Below, piece after piece: positions 60,775-64,000 of a DNA stretch of 64,000 nucleotides (positions are counted from its first letter, which is position 1; each line of letters starts with the position of its first letter). The notes below the pieces were generated by a model, which saw only the letters and a program-made list of their open reading frames with translations, was not told the DNA's origin and did not search any database. Source of the stretch: JABWCE01 sp964355045 (GTDB taxonomy: Bacteria > Bacteroidota > Bacteroidia > NS11-12g > UBA9320). Both the position numbers and the translations under genes were made by a program. The stretch is taken from the NCBI GenBank assembly GCA_964355045.1, contig CAYHCM010000003.1, positions 1 through 64,000 of the forward strand, in the 5' to 3' direction.

Positions 60775-62229
60775 TTGGTACTTATAATAATTCCTTTTAT
60801 TGCATCGCTTCTGGCTTTATTTTTTAAAGATAAGATAGCTAAAATAGTGGCTCTGGCTGCCTCGGTTGTTCAGCTCATAATAAATTTTGTGTTGCTTTCA
60901 GGATTTGATTTGAAGGCTAATGCGTTTCAGTATTTTTCAAGTTATACCTGGTTTGCCAATCTGGGGCTTAATTTCACTACCGGCATGGATGGCATTGCCA
61001 TGGTAATGTTGTTGCTTACCAATATCGCCAGCGTACTTATTATCCTGAGTTCATGGGATAATAATTATTCAAGCATGACAAAATTTTTGTCATTAATATT
61101 AATTATGCAAGGCGCTTTGAACGGAGTTTTTCTTTCCATGAATGGTTTGATGTTTTATGTTTTTTGGGAATTGGCACTTATCCCTATCTATTTTATCGTG
61201 GGTATTTGGGGCGGAGAAAACCGAATTAAAATAACCTTCAAATTTTTTATTTATACATTTCTCGGAAGTTTACTAATGCTTCTGGCATTGCTGTTCGTTT
61301 ATCTCCACACTCCCGGAAACCATAGCTTTGAATGGAGTGAAATGATAAAAGCCGAAATGACCGGTTGGGAATCTACCCTCGTTCTTTGGGCATTTTTTAT
61401 AGCCTTTGCCATTAAAATGCCAATTTTTCCTTTTCATACCTGGCAGGCCGATACATATAGTGTGGCTCCGGCACAAGGTACTATGCTTCTTTCTGGGATA
61501 ATGCTTAAAATGGGAATTTTTGGAATGATACGCTGGATGTGGCCATTAACAAAAAACGCTTGTGGATGTAATTTTAATATTTTTATTATTCTGGCAGTAA
61601 TCGGAATAATATATGCTGCGATTATAGCCATCCGCCAAAATGATATAAAACGGGTGATAGCCTGGTCTTCCGTTAGTCATGTGGGGCTAATAGCCGCTGG
61701 TATTATGACGTGGGATAAAACTGGATTGCAGGGCGGAATTTTACAAAGTTTTAATCATGGTATTAATGTTATCGGATTATTTATGGTAGCAGAAATAATT
61801 GATCGCCGCATAAAAACCCGGGATTTAAATGCAATGGGTGGTTTAGCCAAATACGGAAGAGGGTTTGCCTTTTTGTTTATGATTATCATGCTGGGAAGTG
61901 TTGCCGTTCCACTTACAAATGGGTTCACAGGCGAATTTTTATTATTAAATGCTACTTTTAATTATCACATGGTTTTAGGCGTTGTTTCAGGTTTAACTAT
62001 AATTTTTTGTGCCGTTTATATGTTGCGGGTTTACCAATTGGCCATGTTTGGTCCTGAAAAAGATAATGGTGGCAGAATAGGAAAATTAACCTGGTCGGAA
62101 TATGTTACCCTTGGGATTATAGTTGTTTTAGTATTAGTAATCGGGATTTTTCCTAATTGGATTTTAGATATTTCCAATACATCGGTAGATGGTTTAATAA
62201 CAATAATGAAAGGAGAAGCTACACTATGA
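60775..62229 (+). CDS. nuoM: NADH-quinone oxidoreductase subunit M
   Basis: 484 residues from a TTG start 4 bp after nuoL; no ATG is available nearby. Antiporter-like proton pump with YVFWELALIPIYFIVGIWGG (conserved Glu), AIKMPIFPFHTWQADTYSVA (Lys), IRQNDIKRVIAWSSVSHVGL and FNHGINVIGLFM. The stop overlaps the nuoN start (ATGA). Confidence 0.95.
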   Translation: MVLIIIPFIASLLALFFKDKIAKIVALAASVVQLIINFVLLSGFDLKANAFQYFSSYTWFANLGLNFTTGMDGIAMVMLLLTNIASVLIILSSWDNNYSSMTKFLSLILIMQGALNGVFLSMNGLMFYVFWELALIPIYFIVGIWGGENRIKITFKFFIYTFLGSLLMLLALLFVYLHTPGNHSFEWSEMIKAEMTGWESTLVLWAFFIAFAIKMPIFPFHTWQADTYSVAPAQGTMLLSGIMLKMGIFGMIRWMWPLTKNACGCNFNIFIILAVIGIIYAAIIAIRQNDIKRVIAWSSVSHVGLIAAGIMTWDKTGLQGGILQSFNHGINVIGLFMVAEIIDRRIKTRDLNAMGGLAKYGRGFAFLFMIIMLGSVAVPLTNGFTGEFLLLNATFNYHMVLGVVSGLTIIFCAVYMLRVYQLAMFGPEKDNGGRIGKLTWSEYVTLGIIVVLVLVIGIFPNWILDISNTSVDGLITIMKGEATL

Positions 62230-63602
62230 AGACTTTAATTTTACTTTTTATATCAGGCATATTTGCATTGTTCGGTGGTATTTTCGGGCTGAAAAAGATT
62301 TTACCCTTATTTGCTACCGTAGCCTTGGCTACTGCCCTGGGGTATTTATTTTACGATAGTTATTACGGTGCAGAAAATCTTCAAAACATGTTGATTTTCG
62401 ATACTTATTCCACCCTTTTTATTGCCATAGCTATTGGCAGTACTTTACTTATTACCCTCGCGTCGGCTAAGGGCTACAGCTATAATCCAAGCAGTCTGGG
62501 CGATATTTTAGGACTGATGTTTTTTGTGCTGTGCGGTGTGGTGTGTATGGTAAGTTTTAATAATATGGTAATGCTGTTTTTAGGTATCGAAATATTATCA
62601 ATCCCCCTTTATGTGATGGTGGGCAGTAATAGAAATAATCTCAGAAGTAACGAAGCTGCTCTTAAATATTTCATCATGGGAGCTTTTGCCACCGGTTTTT
62701 TATTGTTTGGAATGGCCCTGATTTATGGAGCTACTGAATCGTTTAATTTGGATGTGATACGAAGTATGTCGGTTACTGCCATGCAGCAATCACCTGCTAT
62801 GGTTGGCATTGGAATATTATTTATAACCATTGCCTTCGCTTTCAAAATAGCCGCCGTGCCTTTCCATTACTGGAGTCCTGATGTTTATCAGGGAAGCCCG
62901 ACGTTGGTAACTGCTTTTATGGCCACAGTTGTAAAAACCGCAGGATTGGGAGCATTTTTAAAATTTGTTATTTATTTGGGTCCCATGCTGAGTAACGATT
63001 GGTATGTTATTATCGCCGTTATGTCGGCTGCCACCATGGTGTTTGCCAATATTGTAGCAGTAATGCAGGAAGACTTTAAACGCATGATGGCGTATAGCAG
63101 TATTTCGCATGTGGGCTATATACTCATGGTTTTTTTATCAGTCAATAAAGAAACTCAATCCATTGTCGGGTTTTATTTAATTGCCTATTCGTTGGCTACA
63201 ATAGGAATTTTTGCCTGCTTGTTAGTTGTTAATCCTGACCATAATAAAAATAATCCCTTCTCTTTGTTTAATGGATTAGGAAAACGGTCACCGGTATTGG
63301 CTGTAATATTAACCCTTTGTTTACTATCCCTTTCCGGCATTCCTCCCCTACCCGGTTTTTTTGCCAAATATTCTATATTTAAACAAGCCATAAGTGAGAA
63401 TTTATGGTTGGTAATTGTGGCTATCTGTAGCTCGGCAATAAGTATTTATTACTACTTTAGAGCCATCACGGCCATGTATTTTAAGACGTCAGAAAAATCG
63501 GAAGTTGTTCAGGAAAAAAATTATGCCGGGTATGTAGTTATTTCTTTAGCAGTTGTTGGACTTATTATATTAGGAATATTTCCCGGAATTGTAGGATTAT
63601 AA
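62226..63602 (+). CDS. nuoN: NADH-quinone oxidoreductase subunit N
   Basis: About 458 residues from the ATG at 62226, which overlaps the nuoM stop; upstream in-frame codons lie inside nuoM. Third antiporter-like subunit: LFLGIEILSIPLYVMVGSNR, FKIAAVPFHYWSPDVYQGSP, MQEDFKRMMAYSSISHVGY and SLSGIPPLPGFFAKYSIF. It ends the operon. No strong terminator is visible after it. Confidence 0.95.
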   Translation: MKTLILLFISGIFALFGGIFGLKKILPLFATVALATALGYLFYDSYYGAENLQNMLIFDTYSTLFIAIAIGSTLLITLASAKGYSYNPSSLGDILGLMFFVLCGVVCMVSFNNMVMLFLGIEILSIPLYVMVGSNRNNLRSNEAALKYFIMGAFATGFLLFGMALIYGATESFNLDVIRSMSVTAMQQSPAMVGIGILFITIAFAFKIAAVPFHYWSPDVYQGSPTLVTAFMATVVKTAGLGAFLKFVIYLGPMLSNDWYVIIAVMSAATMVFANIVAVMQEDFKRMMAYSSISHVGYILMVFLSVNKETQSIVGFYLIAYSLATIGIFACLLVVNPDHNKNNPFSLFNGLGKRSPVLAVILTLCLLSLSGIPPLPGFFAKYSIFKQAISENLWLVIVAICSSAISIYYYFRAITAMYFKTSEKSEVVQEKNYAGYVVISLAVVGLIILGIFPGIVGL

Positions 63603-63682
63603 AACGACTGCAAGAATTGTTTTTCTTTACAAAAAGTGAGCTGACCGCTCCTTTAAAAGTATTTCAGTAAGAAAATTAAATT

Positions 63683-64000
63683 CTATTTTTTAACCCTTAC
63701 ACAATTCATCCCCTTCATCCCTTTTTCCAATTCAAAAGTAACTTTATCATTTTCCACAACGGGTTGTAATATTCCATTTACATGGAAAAAATATTTTTCC
63801 TGGGTTTTTGATTCGATTATAAAACCAAAACCCTTATCATTATTATAAAAATCAACTTTCCCCTGATAGATTACCGGACCAGTATCTTCTTGTCTTGGGG
63901 TTCCAATTTCAATAGTGCTGGCATCAAACACTTTTTTCTTCAATGTATCAGGCGGTGTGCTTGTTAGCATACCATTTTCATCTACATAGGCAATCATATC
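63683..64000 (-). CDS. Cold-shock-domain protein with N-terminal extension (cut by right edge)
   Basis: The frame stays open to the edge (the codon before MIAYVDENG reads Asp), and Bacteroidota relatives have a lysine-rich stretch before DMIAYVDENG, so I treat the Met at 63997 as internal and the 5' end as missing. Residues from ~43 of the visible part form a cold-shock fold: GKVDFYNNDKGFGFII has the RNP1 motif (KGFGFI), and KYFFHVNGI the RNP2-like strand. Such proteins bind single-stranded RNA or DNA. About 105 residues are visible. It is convergent with nuoN. Confidence 0.87.
   Translation of the reverse strand, partial: DMIAYVDENGMLTSTPPDTLKKKVFDASTIEIGTPRQEDTGPVIYQGKVDFYNNDKGFGFIIESKTQEKYFFHVNGILQPVVENDKVTFELEKGMKGMNCVRVKK

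Overview
The window is AT-rich DNA from a member of the Bacteroidota, most likely an environmental lineage known from a draft or metagenome assembly. The evidence is six proteins carrying type IX secretion (T9SS) C-terminal sorting domains, the T9SS components PorX and PorT, a GldM-like protein, gene starts without clear Shine-Dalgarno sequences, a promoter matching the Bacteroidota consensus (TTTG-N19-TAnnTTTG), and a short NuoG. Six runs of N break the sequence. Two of them (in moaD and in a DUF2490 gene) are flanked by the same 55 bases on both sides. They are therefore scaffold joins of overlapping contigs, and those genes are really intact. Two others remove real sequence from nuoD and nuoI.

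Layout. 1-8.1 kb (minus strand): a HEAT-repeat/cyclophilin protein cut by the left edge, an LptF/LptG permease, a four-helix-bundle protein and two large T9SS cargo proteins. 8.2-14.6 kb: a small XRE regulator ending in a poly-G tract, tgt, porT, menG/ubiE, engB, a VOC protein, a palindromic intergenic repeat and an outer-membrane barrel. 14.6-18.0 kb: a split transketolase with a von Willebrand A gene between its halves. 18.0-21.0 kb: an array of palindromic repeats that carries extra 3' fragments of the neighbouring B12-binding radical SAM gene. 21.1-29.8 kb: a GldM-C-like gene after porX, an HD phosphohydrolase, a YCF48-type T9SS cargo, a coiled-coil membrane protein and DedA.

30.2-43.5 kb is a molybdenum-enzyme island. 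The plus strand carries moeA, a TauE/SafE transporter, moaD, moeB-rhodanese, moaE and a moaC-mogA fusion. The minus strand carries moaA, a TorD-type chaperone, a four-cluster ferredoxin subunit, a Tat-exported ArrA-like molybdopterin oxidoreductase, a DUF5777-like barrel and a c-type cytochrome lipoprotein. The most striking point is that the ferredoxin subunit has no signal peptide of its own but ends in a T9SS sorting domain. This suggests that the folded enzyme is exported by Tat on the catalytic subunit's signal and then carried to the cell surface by T9SS, giving an extracellular respiratory molybdoenzyme wired through a surface cytochrome. The catalytic subunit also contains an inserted domain of about 100 residues that resembles modules of secreted proteins.

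44.1-49.8 kb: mtgA and two more large T9SS cargo proteins. 50.1-63.6 kb: a complete nuoA-N operon for respiratory complex I, interrupted by a secreted hypothetical protein (between nuoE and nuoF) and an ORF6N-domain gene (between nuoG and nuoH) that has a matching palindrome upstream and inside its own coding sequence. 63.7-64.0 kb: the end of a cold-shock-domain protein running off the right edge. I saw no rRNA, tRNA or CRISPR array.
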